From Bacteroidales bacterium (GTDB lineage Bacteria > Bacteroidota > Bacteroidia > Bacteroidales > M50B96), in NCBI GenBank assembly GCA_021740905.1, contig JAIOYV010000053.1, positions 1 through 46,492 on the forward strand: a stretch of DNA of 46,492 bases, given 5' to 3'. A model generated the notes under the pieces. The model made no database searches. It was not told the origin of the DNA and was given only the letters and a program-made list of their open reading frames with translations. Both the position numbers and the translations under genes were made by a program. The first letter of the stretch is position 1. Each line of letters opens with the position of its first letter. This document shows, in pieces, positions 1 to 8,948 of the stretch.

Positions 1-98
1 GTGTTATCTTTAGCCCAGGGTGTATTTTTTGACGAAGTCAAAAATAGCCCTGGGACACATAAGGTATCAGATAGACCAAGCCCCAAAGGGGTGCTATC
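1..98. repeat. Palindromic (REP-like) repeat remnants
   Basis: Two adjacent hairpin-forming units are visible. The first has outer arms CCCAGGG (14-20) and CCCTGGG (48-54), and inner arms TTTTTGAC (26-33) and GTCAAAAA (37-44) around a GAA loop. The second has a CCCC-AAA-GGGG core near 80-90, flanked by GATAG and CTATC. The inner TGACGAAGTCA and the CCCC/GGGG core resemble units in the repeat cluster at 25815-25974, so I read this as the same kind of extragenic palindromic repeat, cut by the window edge. No coding sequence is seen. Confidence 0.5.
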
Positions 99-521
99 AT
101 AATTCCTTAATGTAATCACTGCGGTAATTTATCCCGTTTTATGTATAAATTGAATTTATTATGACATTCAAACGATAGGTGAAATTATCCTTGCTTTTAG
201 TGAACGGATAAATGAAAAAGCCTCGAAAATTCAAATATTAATGAATAAGGTGCATAGAACCAAACATTGAAAGAAATACATTTAGTATGACTTACCGTGT
301 TCAGAATTCAAAAATCCCACCTCAAACCCTTACTTTTATTCAATTCAAATAAGAATTGCGTTTTGAGCTAAATCTGTTTCTATTGTCGTTCACGACTTTA
401 TGGATTTTAACCCAACAAAATTCCAATGTTTAGATAATTAGATATTCAAATATTTGAATGATTATATACTTTCGCAAGGTTTTTTAGAGAAATACAGGTT
501 TAACCCTGAAATTTATTAAAA
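99..521. other. Non-coding leader region upstream of the nuo operon
   Basis: This AT-rich stretch has no convincing ORF on either strand. It precedes the first gene of a long operon, so the operon promoter is probably here. The visible candidates are a 16-bp palindrome at 444-459 and a -7-like box directly after it. Nothing else could be identified. Confidence 0.5.
444..474 (+). promoter_or_regulatory. Palindrome and possible -7 box before nuoA
   Basis: ATTCAAAT and ATTTGAAT form a perfect 16-bp palindrome (444-459). It is followed at 465-474 by TATACTTTCG, which resembles the Bacteroidota -7 element TAnnTTTG. A TTTG lies inside the palindrome (453-456) but is too close to serve as the usual -33 element. 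The arrangement would suit an operator overlapping the operon promoter, but this is inference from position. Confidence 0.3.
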
Positions 522-872
522 ATGACTAGTGAAAGTTTAATTCTGTTCTTTATCGTAGGACTCGTACTGGTTGGTGGAGCAATCTTGTTTTCTTCATACA
601 TTGCTCCTACATCGACCAATCTCCAGAAATCGGAAGCTTATGAATGTGGTGTACCTACCAAAGGTATTACCTGGCTTCAGTTCAATGTGGGCTATTATTT
701 ATTTGCTCTGCTTTTCCTTGTTTTTGAGGTGGAGACAGTATTTATTTTCCCTTGGGCAGTAATGATGAAATCAATGGGCATGGTTGCCTTTGTTGAAATA
801 TTGATATTCTTTGCTGTGCTGGGTTTAGGCTTGTTGTACGCCTGGAAAAAACATGCTTTGATATGGGAATAA
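522..872 (+). CDS. nuoA: NADH-quinone oxidoreductase subunit A
   Basis: Membrane subunit of respiratory complex I, at the junction of the peripheral and membrane arms. The 116-residue protein has the expected three transmembrane segments (about residues 5-30, 60-82 and 88-110). It carries the NuoA signature: a YECG stretch after the first helix and a conserved acidic FEVE segment in the second. It is the first gene of an operon running to nuoN, and its stop codon overlaps the start of nuoB by ten bases. The length is normal for the family. Confidence 0.96.
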   Translation: MTSESLILFFIVGLVLVGGAILFSSYIAPTSTNLQKSEAYECGVPTKGITWLQFNVGYYLFALLFLVFEVETVFIFPWAVMMKSMGMVAFVEILIFFAVLGLGLLYAWKKHALIWE

Positions 873-1414
873 AATCGATGAAAGAAGAAGACTTCAAGGA
901 CAATGAAACCCTGGAGCTTTTTAAAAAGGAAGGTGGGAATGTCCTTTTATCTACAGTAGATTCCCTCATAAACTGGGGACGGTCGAATTCGATCTGGCCC
1001 CTTACTTTTGCCACCAGTTGTTGTGGAATCGAAATGATGGCCGCCGGAGCCTCGCGTCACGACTTTGCCCGTTTTGGGATTGAGGTTTATCGTGCCAGTC
1101 CCCGTCAGGCTGATGTAATTGTTGTGGCTGGAACGGTTACCAATAAAATGGCTCCGGTGTTGAAACGCTTGTACGATCAGATGGCCGATCCGAAATATGT
1201 TATTGCCATGGGGGCATGTGCCATTTCGGGTGGTCCGTTTTTTTACAACTCCTACCATGTAATTAAAGGTGTCGATCATGTGGTTCCGGTTGATGTGTAT
1301 ATTCCTGGTTGTCCTCCGCGCCCCGAAGCATTATTATATGGCGTGATGCAACTTCAGCGTAAAATTAAGCTGAATAAAATCAACGATATGGACGACCCGT
1401 CTGCTAATTTTTAA
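863..1414 (+). CDS. nuoB: NADH-quinone oxidoreductase subunit B (N2 cluster)
   Basis: Peripheral-arm subunit that holds the terminal [4Fe-4S] cluster N2, which passes electrons to quinone. The four ligand cysteines are visible: a tandem Cys53-Cys54 (SCCGIE), Cys119 (MGAC) and Cys150 (PGCPP). The 183-residue length is normal. The first ATG (863) overlaps the end of nuoA; an in-frame ATG at 878 would also work and avoid the overlap. Translational coupling with nuoA is likely. Confidence 0.96.
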   Translation: MGIKSMKEEDFKDNETLELFKKEGGNVLLSTVDSLINWGRSNSIWPLTFATSCCGIEMMAAGASRHDFARFGIEVYRASPRQADVIVVAGTVTNKMAPVLKRLYDQMADPKYVIAMGACAISGGPFFYNSYHVIKGVDHVVPVDVYIPGCPPRPEALLYGVMQLQRKIKLNKINDMDDPSANF

Positions 1415-1434
1415 TGTAGTTATTGTCCTGCGAT

Positions 1435-1893
1435 ATGGAAAAAGAAAAATTAAAAGAAATCATCCTAGGGTTTATACCGGAAGCAGAAATCAGCACCGAC
1501 ACCCAATTTCTGACTGTAAATGTGGATAAAGGGCAATTGGTGAAGCTGGCTACTTTCCTTAGAGATTCTGATGAAATGGCTTTCGATTACTTGTTTTGTG
1601 AAAGTGCAATCGACTATCCCGATCATCTTATGATGGTGTACCATCTCGATTCAACCAAGCACAGGCACCAGCTCGTGGTAAAAACCAAAATCGCTGACAG
1701 GGAAAATCCTGTGATCGATTCGGTATGCCCTATTTGGATTGGTGCCGATTATCACGAAAGGGAAATCTTCGACCTGTTTGGGATTCATTTTACCAACCAT
1801 TACGATCTACGCAAGATTTTTCTAGATAACGACTGGGTTGGATTCCCGCTTCGGAAAGATTATACGGATCCGGTAAACATTGTTGAAAGGTAA
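1435..1893 (+). CDS. nuoC: NADH-quinone oxidoreductase subunit C
   Basis: Peripheral-arm subunit of complex I, 152 residues from the ATG at 1435; an upstream TTG at 1423 would add only four residues and is less likely. The C-terminal third carries the family signature EREIFDLFGIHF, followed by a GFPLRKDY motif. NuoC contacts NuoB and NuoD near the quinone site. Here it is a separate gene, not fused to nuoD as in E. coli. It ends five bases before nuoD. Confidence 0.95.
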   Translation: MEKEKLKEIILGFIPEAEISTDTQFLTVNVDKGQLVKLATFLRDSDEMAFDYLFCESAIDYPDHLMMVYHLDSTKHRHQLVVKTKIADRENPVIDSVCPIWIGADYHEREIFDLFGIHFTNHYDLRKIFLDNDWVGFPLRKDYTDPVNIVER

Positions 1894-1898
1894 GAGAT

Positions 1899-3020
1899 AT
1901 GGTAGAAGAAATTACAAAAGGCAAATTGGAAGAACAGGAGTTCTCCATCAACATGGGGCCACAGCATCCTTCCACTCACGGTGTTCTTCGGATGATGCTC
2001 AAATTAAAGGGTGAAACAGTTAAGGAAGTGAAACCACAACTTGGATATATCCACAGGGGTATTGAAAAAATGTGCGAGAAACTTACTTATCAGCAAATTA
2101 TTCACCTCACCGACCGGCTCGATTATATGTCGGCCAACATCCTGAACGAGGCGGTTTGCCTTACTGTTGAGGATGCCCTCCAAGTGGAAGTTCCCGAGCG
2201 CGTGCAGTACATTCGTACCATTATGGGTGAGCTTAACCGTATTGCTTCCCACCAGTTGTGGTGGTGTGCTTTCGGGATGGACCTGGGTGCGCTGACTACC
2301 TTTTTCTATGGTCTTCGTGACCGGGAAAAGATTCTCGATATTTTTGAAGAAACCATCGGTGCACGGTTGCTTTTAAGCTACAATGTGCCAGGTGGACTTA
2401 TGAATGATATTCATCCTAACTTCCAGAAAAAGGTAAAAGAATTCATAACCTATTTCAGAAAGAAACTACCAGAATACGATGCGCTGTTAACCGGCAATCC
2501 TATCATGCAGCAACGCACCAAAGGAATAGGAATGTTGACAAAGGAGCAAGCGATAGCTTATGGTGTAAGCGGCCCTTCCGGAAGAGGTTCGGGTTTTTCA
2601 TGTGATGTCAGGATTCATCAGCCATACAGCGCCTACTCAAAGGCCGACTTCAAAGAAATACTGTATCACGAAGGGGATACTTTTGCCCGCTACAAAGTGC
2701 GGATTGACGAAATGTGGGAGTCGATGAATATTATTGAACAACTGATAGACAATATCCCGGAAGGAAACTATACAGCCAAAATGAAACCTGTCATCAAGTT
2801 ACCGGTGGGTGAATATTACACTAGGGTTGAAGCTGTACGTGGCGAGTTTGGGGTGTACATTGTCAGCGACGGGAACAAAACGCCTTACCGGGTGAAATTC
2901 AGGTCGCCCAATTTCAGCAACCTTTCTGCCCTTGACCTAATGGCCAGGGAACAGAAGATTGCCGACTTGATCGCCATTGGCGGTTCCATGGATTATGTAA
3001 TCCCAGATATGGACAGGTAA
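1899..3020 (+). CDS. nuoD: NADH-quinone oxidoreductase subunit D
   Basis: 49-kDa-type subunit that forms the quinone-binding pocket with NuoB. It is related to the large subunit of [NiFe] hydrogenases but lacks the nickel ligands. Visible marks are MGPQHPSTHGVLR near the N-terminus, a GYIHRGIEK stretch, and the C-terminal SPNFSNLSAL region that ends with a short acidic tail. At 373 residues it is slightly short but complete. It is co-transcribed with nuoC and nuoH. Confidence 0.96.
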   Translation: MVEEITKGKLEEQEFSINMGPQHPSTHGVLRMMLKLKGETVKEVKPQLGYIHRGIEKMCEKLTYQQIIHLTDRLDYMSANILNEAVCLTVEDALQVEVPERVQYIRTIMGELNRIASHQLWWCAFGMDLGALTTFFYGLRDREKILDIFEETIGARLLLSYNVPGGLMNDIHPNFQKKVKEFITYFRKKLPEYDALLTGNPIMQQRTKGIGMLTKEQAIAYGVSGPSGRGSGFSCDVRIHQPYSAYSKADFKEILYHEGDTFARYKVRIDEMWESMNIIEQLIDNIPEGNYTAKMKPVIKLPVGEYYTRVEAVRGEFGVYIVSDGNKTPYRVKFRSPNFSNLSALDLMAREQKIADLIAIGGSMDYVIPDMDR

Positions 3021-3057
3021 ATTTTGCGGTTTAACAGAAACATAACAGCATTAGAAT

Positions 3058-4146
3058 ATGGAATTTAATATTTACGATCTCACTTCATTTACAAGCAGCT
3101 TCGATCAATTATTGATGGAGAACCTTTCTCCGTTTTGGGCCGTGGCTATTGAAATGATCCTGATTGGCGTTGCCATTCTTGCATTTTATGCCGTCGTAGG
3201 TTTGTACTTGGTTTATGCCGAACGAAAGGTTTGTGCTTTTATGCAATGCCGTGTGGGGCCAAACAGGGTAGGACCTTATGGCTTTTTTCAAACCATTGCC
3301 GACCTGATCAAACTTCTGATGAAAGAGTTGATCCCCATTAAAAATGCGGATAAATTGCTTTTCAACATTGCCCCCTACATTGTGATCATTGCTTCGTTTA
3401 TGGCCATTGCAGCTATTCCGTTTGCAAAAGGCTTGCACGCCATCGACTTCAATATTGGGATATTCTATATCATGGCGGTTTCGTCGCTTGGTGTGATTGG
3501 AATTCTGATTGCAGGATGGTCGAGCAATAATAAATATTCATTGATTGGAGCTATGCGTAGCGGGGCACAAATCGTGAGCTATGAATTATCGGTTGGGCTT
3601 TCGTTGATTACCATTGTGATCCTGTCAGGGAGCCTTCAGCTTTCAACCATAGTAGAAGGGCAACGCGATGGATGGTTCCTCTTCACCGGGCATATCCCGG
3701 CACTCATCGCCTTTTTGGTGTTTTTAGTGGCAGCAACTGCCGAAACCAACCGTGGACCTTTTGACTTGGCCGAAGCTGAATCGGAATTGACTGCCGGTTT
3801 CCACACCGAATATTCGGGGATTAAGTTTGCCTTCTTTTTCCTTGCCGAATACATGAATATGTTTATTGTAGCTTCGATAGCCGTCACTATGTTCCTAGGT
3901 GGTTGGATGCCGTTCCATGTGGGCGGTTGGGAAGCTTTCAATAATATAATGGATTATATCCCGCCATTTTTCTGGTATGCTGGAAAAACAGCTTTTATTA
4001 TATGGGTGATGATGTGGTTTAAATGGACTTTCCCCCGTTTGAGGATCGACCAACTGCTCACATTGGAGTGGAAATACCTGCTTCCAATCAACCTTGTAAA
4101 TATTATTATAATGGCATTTGTAGTATTAATGGGCTGGCACTTTTAA
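3058..4146 (+). CDS. nuoH: NADH-quinone oxidoreductase subunit H
   Basis: Membrane subunit of complex I that closes the quinone chamber and couples it to proton translocation. The 362-residue protein has about eight hydrophobic segments and the family motifs [20 protein letters not shown] (near residues 55-76) and [20 protein letters not shown] (near 230-250). The gap to nuoD is 37 bp, one of the larger ones in the operon. Confidence 0.96.
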   Translation: MEFNIYDLTSFTSSFDQLLMENLSPFWAVAIEMILIGVAILAFYAVVGLYLVYAERKVCAFMQCRVGPNRVGPYGFFQTIADLIKLLMKELIPIKNADKLLFNIAPYIVIIASFMAIAAIPFAKGLHAIDFNIGIFYIMAVSSLGVIGILIAGWSSNNKYSLIGAMRSGAQIVSYELSVGLSLITIVILSGSLQLSTIVEGQRDGWFLFTGHIPALIAFLVFLVAATAETNRGPFDLAEAESELTAGFHTEYSGIKFAFFFLAEYMNMFIVASIAVTMFLGGWMPFHVGGWEAFNNIMDYIPPFFWYAGKTAFIIWVMMWFKWTFPRLRIDQLLTLEWKYLLPINLVNIIIMAFVVLMGWHF

Positions 4147-4148
4147 TC

Positions 4149-4628
4149 ATGAGAAGTATTATCAATTATCTGAAAGAAATATTTGGTGCGGTTGCTGCCT
4201 TATTTAAAGGGATGAGGGTCACTGGATATTATTTCTTTCATCCAAAGGAAATCGTCACACAGCAATATCCCGAAAACCGGGCCACACTGACCATGTTCGA
4301 TCGTTTCAAGGGCGAAGTAATTATGCCCCATAACGAAAATAACGAGCATAAATGTACAGCCTGTGGGATATGTGAAATGAATTGCCCCAACGGCTCCATC
4401 GAAATCATCAGCGAGATGAAAGTAAATGAAGAGGGCAAGAAAAAGAAAGTACTGTCGAAACACATCTATCATTTGGGCATGTGCACGTTTTGTAATTTGT
4501 GTGTAAAGACTTGTCCGTCGAACGCCCTGGCAATGGGACAGGACTTTGAACATGCTGTTTTCGATCGTTCAAAATTGAATAAAGTGTTAAACAAACCGGG
4601 ATCGGTTTTAATGAAAGGGACCGAATAA
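4149..4628 (+). CDS. nuoI: NADH-quinone oxidoreductase subunit I (2x[4Fe-4S])
   Basis: Ferredoxin-like peripheral subunit carrying clusters N6a and N6b. The 159-residue protein has two Cx2Cx2Cx3CP motifs, CTACGICEMNCP and CTFCNLCVKTCP. The reading frame is open upstream to 4023, but that part lies inside nuoH; the ATG at 4149, two bases after the nuoH stop, gives the usual NuoI N-terminus with an amphipathic helix. Its stop codon overlaps the nuoJ start by one base. Confidence 0.95.
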   Translation: MRSIINYLKEIFGAVAALFKGMRVTGYYFFHPKEIVTQQYPENRATLTMFDRFKGEVIMPHNENNEHKCTACGICEMNCPNGSIEIISEMKVNEEGKKKKVLSKHIYHLGMCTFCNLCVKTCPSNALAMGQDFEHAVFDRSKLNKVLNKPGSVLMKGTE

Positions 4629-5140
4629 TGAGCATTCATGAACTAATGTTTTACCTGTTTTCGGGAATGATACTTTTGTTCTCGGTGTTGACAGTTACAA
4701 GCCGCCGAATTTTGCGGGCAGCTACCTACCTCTTATTTGTATTGATATCCACTGCAGGGATTTATTTTATGTTGAATTACCAATTCCTGGCTGCGGTTCA
4801 ATTAACATTGTATGCTGGAGGTATTGTGGTGTTGATCATCTTTTCAATTTTATTGACAAGCCACATCACCCACAAGTTCGAACCAATCGGAATCAAAAAA
4901 ATGGTTTTTACTATTGTGGCGGTGGCCGCCGGAGCTATCCTGACTATTACGACCGTTCTGAATTATGGATTCAATACGGTGGTGGCCTCGTCTCAAAACC
5001 CCGATATGCAATTGATCGGTGGTAGTTTACTGGGCTACGGCAGAGATGGCTATGCACTGCCTTTCGAGGTTATCTCTGTCCTGTTGCTGGCTGCTATATT
5101 TGGTTCTATCGTAATTGCTAAAAAAGAAAAATCGAAATAA
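4628..5140 (+). CDS. nuoJ: NADH-quinone oxidoreductase subunit J
   Basis: Small membrane subunit (170 residues) with five predicted transmembrane helices. It shows the family pattern of a glycine-rich third helix (QLTLYAGGIVVLIIFSILL). Its ATG shares a base with the nuoI stop (TAATG), so translation is probably coupled. The C-terminus is lysine-rich (KKEKSK), as expected for a cytoplasmic tail. Confidence 0.95.
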   Translation: MSIHELMFYLFSGMILLFSVLTVTSRRILRAATYLLFVLISTAGIYFMLNYQFLAAVQLTLYAGGIVVLIIFSILLTSHITHKFEPIGIKKMVFTIVAVAAGAILTITTVLNYGFNTVVASSQNPDMQLIGGSLLGYGRDGYALPFEVISVLLLAAIFGSIVIAKKEKSK

Positions 5141-5141
5141 T

Positions 5142-5459
5142 ATGCTATCACAAATTCCCTTATCGTATTTTCTCGTTGTCAGCACCTTGATGTTTTTCAT
5201 CGGTATTTATGGTTTCCTGACCCGGAAAAACCTGATCACTATTTTAATGGCTATCGAATTGATCCTGAACTCGGTGAATATCAATTTTGTGGCATTCAAC
5301 CGCTATTTATACCCCGATCAACTTCAGGGACATTTCTTCTCGCTCTTTATCATTGCTGTGGCGGCTGCCGAAGCGGCTGTTGCCATTGCCATCATAATCA
5401 GCGTGTACCGGCAGTATTTTAATATTGATGTAGAACGGGTTGATACGATGAAATATTAA
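5142..5459 (+). CDS. nuoK: NADH-quinone oxidoreductase subunit K
   Basis: Small antiporter-like membrane subunit of 105 residues with three helices. The two membrane glutamates important in proton pumping fit the visible MAIELILNSVN and AAEAAVAIAI segments. I chose the ATG at 5142, one base after the nuoJ stop; an upstream TTG at 5115 lies inside nuoJ and adds only a charged stretch. Confidence 0.95.
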   Translation: MLSQIPLSYFLVVSTLMFFIGIYGFLTRKNLITILMAIELILNSVNINFVAFNRYLYPDQLQGHFFSLFIIAVAAAEAAVAIAIIISVYRQYFNIDVERVDTMKY

Positions 5460-5499
5460 TATGCCACGAGTAGGTTTAAACTTTTAAAGATTGATTACA

Positions 5500-7419
5500 A
5501 TGATTGATTTTGGTTATACTATATGGATTCCGCTTATTCCTTTCTTCATGTTTTTGATTTTGGGATTATTCGGTGGGAAAATGAAGCCCATGATCTCCGG
5601 CTACCTCGGTACCCTGGGATTGTTAGTGACAACCGTTCTGTCTTTTTTTGCCGCTTATCAGTATTTCTTTCAGCGCACTGGTGAGGAGGCTTTCGAGAAA
5701 ATAATCGCATCCAATACTGTTTGGTTAAACATTACCGATAAACTGCACATCGACGTGGGGGTCATGCTTGATCCAATTTCAGTGATGATGTTGATTGTGG
5801 TTTCCACTGTTTCGTTCATGGTGCATATTTACAGTCTTGGATATATGAAGGGCGATTTCGGCTTTTCACGGTTTTATTCATTCTTGTCGCTGTTTAGTTT
5901 TTCGATGTATAGTTTGGTAGTGGCTACCAATTTGTTCCAAATGTATATGTGTTGGGAATTGGTGGGGGTTTCTTCTTATTTGCTGATCAGTTTTTACTAC
6001 GAAAAGCCTTCTGCCGTATTAGCGGGTAAGAAAGCTTTTATTGTTACCCGATTTGCCGACCTGGGTTTCCTCATCGGGATTCTTATCCTTTCGTATATTA
6101 GCGGAACTTTCGATTTTGAAGAGTTGACCAATCCCGAAGGAGCAATGATTAGCCAGGGTACTGCACTCACGTTCATGGGCTTTTCTGCAATCTCCGTAGC
6201 CTTGACACTTATTTTTATTGGTGGTGCAGGAAAATCGGCTATGTTCCCCTTACATATTTGGTTGCCCGATGCCATGGAAGGCCCGACACCGGTTTCAGCC
6301 TTGATCCATGCAGCAACAATGGTTGTGGCCGGGGTATTTCTGGTGGCCCGCTTGTTCCCTTTGTATTATTTAGGCGCCCCCGATGTATTGACTATTGTGG
6401 CTTATGTTGGTGGATTCACTTCGCTTTTTGCCGCCATCATTGCCTGTACACAGCTAGATATAAAACGGGTGCTGGCATTCTCAACCATGTCACAGATTGG
6501 TTACATGATGCTGGCACTTGGTGTTTCGGGTTATGGCGATCATGATGGGCTTGGATTTATGGCTTCCATGTTCCATTTGTTCACCCACGCCATGTTCAAG
6601 GCCCTCTTGTTCCTTGGTGCCGGTGCCATTATCCATTCCGTTCATTCCAATATGATGACGGATATGGGCGGCCTACGGAAATACCTGCCGATTACACATA
6701 TTACTTTCCTCATTGCCTGTCTTACGATTGCCGGGATACCACCTTTTTCAGGGTTCTTCAGTAAAGATGAGATTTTAGTGGCCGCTTTCCACCATGACAA
6801 AGTGTTATTCTTTATCGAATGGGCAGTAGCCGGGATCACCGCATTTTATATGTTCCGTTTATATTTCGTTGTTTTCTGGGGAAAGGAAACCCATTATCAC
6901 CACACACCTCACGAGTCACCGTTGACCATGACCATTCCTTTGATGATATTGGCCCTTGCTTCTATTTTCTCAGGTTTTATTCCATTCAACGAACTGGTTA
7001 CGTCCGACGGTCATGGATTTCATATCCATACCGAATGGGCAATAGCAATTCCTTCCATTCTAGTAGGGATTGTAGGTATTGCAGTAGCCTGGATTTTTTA
7101 CAAAAAAGAAAGCGGTATCCCTGCAAAGCTCGCAGCCAGTTTAAAATTACTTTATGTGGGTTCATTCAATAAGTTTTATATTGATGAGCTCTATATGTTC
7201 ATCACCAAGAAAATTATTTTCAATCGTATTTCAGCGCCTATTGCCTGGTTCGACCGGCATGTGGTTGATGCTTCGATGAACGGTATCGCTTGGGTAACCA
7301 ATTCTATTTCTGATCAGATCAAGGAATTACAATCCGGACAGTTGCAGAAGTACGGATATGTATTTATTTCAGGTGTGATTCTATTGACTTTTGCTTTCGT
7401 TTACTTATGGTTTAATTAG
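5500..7419 (+). CDS. nuoL: NADH-quinone oxidoreductase subunit L
   Basis: Largest antiporter-like (Mrp-type) proton-pumping subunit of complex I, about 639 residues. The core antiporter motif is clear: a CWELVGVSSYLLISF stretch with the key glutamate, then GGAGKSAMFPLHIWLPDAMEGPTPVSALIHAATMV read in parts around residues 245-280. The C-terminal region would supply the long lateral helix and final membrane helix. The ATG at 5500 is preferred over an in-frame TTG at 5491. Confidence 0.95.
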   Translation: MIDFGYTIWIPLIPFFMFLILGLFGGKMKPMISGYLGTLGLLVTTVLSFFAAYQYFFQRTGEEAFEKIIASNTVWLNITDKLHIDVGVMLDPISVMMLIVVSTVSFMVHIYSLGYMKGDFGFSRFYSFLSLFSFSMYSLVVATNLFQMYMCWELVGVSSYLLISFYYEKPSAVLAGKKAFIVTRFADLGFLIGILILSYISGTFDFEELTNPEGAMISQGTALTFMGFSAISVALTLIFIGGAGKSAMFPLHIWLPDAMEGPTPVSALIHAATMVVAGVFLVARLFPLYYLGAPDVLTIVAYVGGFTSLFAAIIACTQLDIKRVLAFSTMSQIGYMMLALGVSGYGDHDGLGFMASMFHLFTHAMFKALLFLGAGAIIHSVHSNMMTDMGGLRKYLPITHITFLIACLTIAGIPPFSGFFSKDEILVAAFHHDKVLFFIEWAVAGITAFYMFRLYFVVFWGKETHYHHTPHESPLTMTIPLMILALASIFSGFIPFNELVTSDGHGFHIHTEWAIAIPSILVGIVGIAVAWIFYKKESGIPAKLAASLKLLYVGSFNKFYIDELYMFITKKIIFNRISAPIAWFDRHVVDASMNGIAWVTNSISDQIKELQSGQLQKYGYVFISGVILLTFAFVYLWFN

Positions 7420-7427
7420 TTAGTGAT

Positions 7428-8933
7428 ATGGATTTTTTAACCTTATTCGTTGTTGTCCCGGTTCTTACAATTGTTGGGATTATCTTTACGAAGGACATGA
7501 AACAAACCCGGATGGTTTCGGCCATTGGAATGAGTATCCAGCTACTTCTGTCCGTAGCATTGGTTTTTATGTATTTGGCCGAACGAAGGGCTGGTAATAC
7601 ATCCGAAATGCTTTTTGCCCATTCATACATCTGGTTCGAGAGTTTGAATATTAGTTACAATATTGGAGTGGATGGAATTTCGGTGGCCATGATCATGCTT
7701 ACCGGGGTTGTAATCTTTACGGGAATTTTTGCTTCCTGGACTGTTGAATATTTATCGAGAGAATTCTTTATTTCCCTGATATTTCTTTCCACCGGGGTGT
7801 TTGGATTCTTTATTTCCATCGACCTTTTTACCATGTTTCTCTTTTATGAGATTGCGGTAATCCCGATGTACCTTTTGATTGGGATATGGGGGACAGGCCC
7901 CAAAGAGTATTCGGCCATGAAATTGACCTTGATGTTGATGGGTGGCTCTGCACTCTTGCTGGTTGGCCTTTTAGGTATCTATTTCAATTCGAACGCTGGG
8001 GGTGGCGACCTTACTTTCGATATCCTCGAAATTGCCAAGGTGAATATCCCTATCGAAGCACAGCGGTTGTTTTTCCCGATGACTTTTATAGGATTTGGTG
8101 TACTGGGTGCATTGTTTCCATTTCATACCTGGTCGCCCGACGGTCATGCTTCCGCACCTACGGCAGTGTCCATGTTACATGCCGGTGTATTGATGAAACT
8201 TGGGGGCTACGGCGCTTTCCGTGTGGCTATGTTTTTAATGCCTGAAGCGGCCCACGAAATGGCTTGGTTCTTTTTAATCCTTACAGGGATCAGCGTAGTG
8301 TATGGCGCATTTGGCGCAATCTTCCAGAAAGACCTTAAATATATCAATGCTTACTCTTCGGTGAGCCATTGTGGTTTGGTTTTGTTCGCCATCCTCATGA
8401 TGAACCAAACGGCCCTTAACGGCGCCATTCTCCAAATGATTTCGCACGGTTTGATGACAGCCCTTTTCTTTGCCTTGATTGGGATGCTTTACGGTAGGAC
8501 GCACACCCGGATGATCGACCAGATGGGCGGTTTAATGAAAGTTATGCCTGTGCTTTCGGTAAGTTATGTGATCGCAGGTTTGGCTTCTTTGGGTCTTCCA
8601 GGATTGAGCGGTTTTGTGGCCGAAATGACCATTTTCTTTGGTGCTTTCCAACATCCCGATACGTTCCACCGCATCCTCACAATCACTGCTGCTGCATCCA
8701 TTGTGATCACAGCTGTGTATATTCTTCGTGTGGTTGGACAAATATTATACGGCCCAATCAAAGATGAAAGCTATAAGAAATTCGACGATGCCAGGTGGTA
8801 CGAAAGACTTTCGACCGGTGCCCTGATTGTTGCCATTGCCGGGATCGGTTTAGCCCCTCTCTGGCTTTCGGATATGATAAATGAAAGTTTGAACCCAATT
8901 GTTGATCAGCTCGTGCAGGTGATCATTAAATAA
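7428..8933 (+). CDS. nuoM: NADH-quinone oxidoreductase subunit M
   Basis: Antiporter-like membrane subunit, 501 residues with about 14 hydrophobic helices. Conserved residues visible include the glutamate in FLFYEIAVIPMYLLIG and the FPFHTWSPDGHASAPTAVSM motif around residues 225-250. It starts eight bases after the nuoL stop, and nuoN follows 15 bp downstream. Confidence 0.95.
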   Translation: MDFLTLFVVVPVLTIVGIIFTKDMKQTRMVSAIGMSIQLLLSVALVFMYLAERRAGNTSEMLFAHSYIWFESLNISYNIGVDGISVAMIMLTGVVIFTGIFASWTVEYLSREFFISLIFLSTGVFGFFISIDLFTMFLFYEIAVIPMYLLIGIWGTGPKEYSAMKLTLMLMGGSALLLVGLLGIYFNSNAGGGDLTFDILEIAKVNIPIEAQRLFFPMTFIGFGVLGALFPFHTWSPDGHASAPTAVSMLHAGVLMKLGGYGAFRVAMFLMPEAAHEMAWFFLILTGISVVYGAFGAIFQKDLKYINAYSSVSHCGLVLFAILMMNQTALNGAILQMISHGLMTALFFALIGMLYGRTHTRMIDQMGGLMKVMPVLSVSYVIAGLASLGLPGLSGFVAEMTIFFGAFQHPDTFHRILTITAAASIVITAVYILRVVGQILYGPIKDESYKKFDDARWYERLSTGALIVAIAGIGLAPLWLSDMINESLNPIVDQLVQVIIK

Positions 8934-8948
8934 TAGAAAAGATAAGAT

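Noticed and set aside
4023-4148. Upstream extension of the NuoI reading frame
   Set aside because: It lies wholly inside nuoH; the ATG at 4149 gives the normal NuoI N-terminus.
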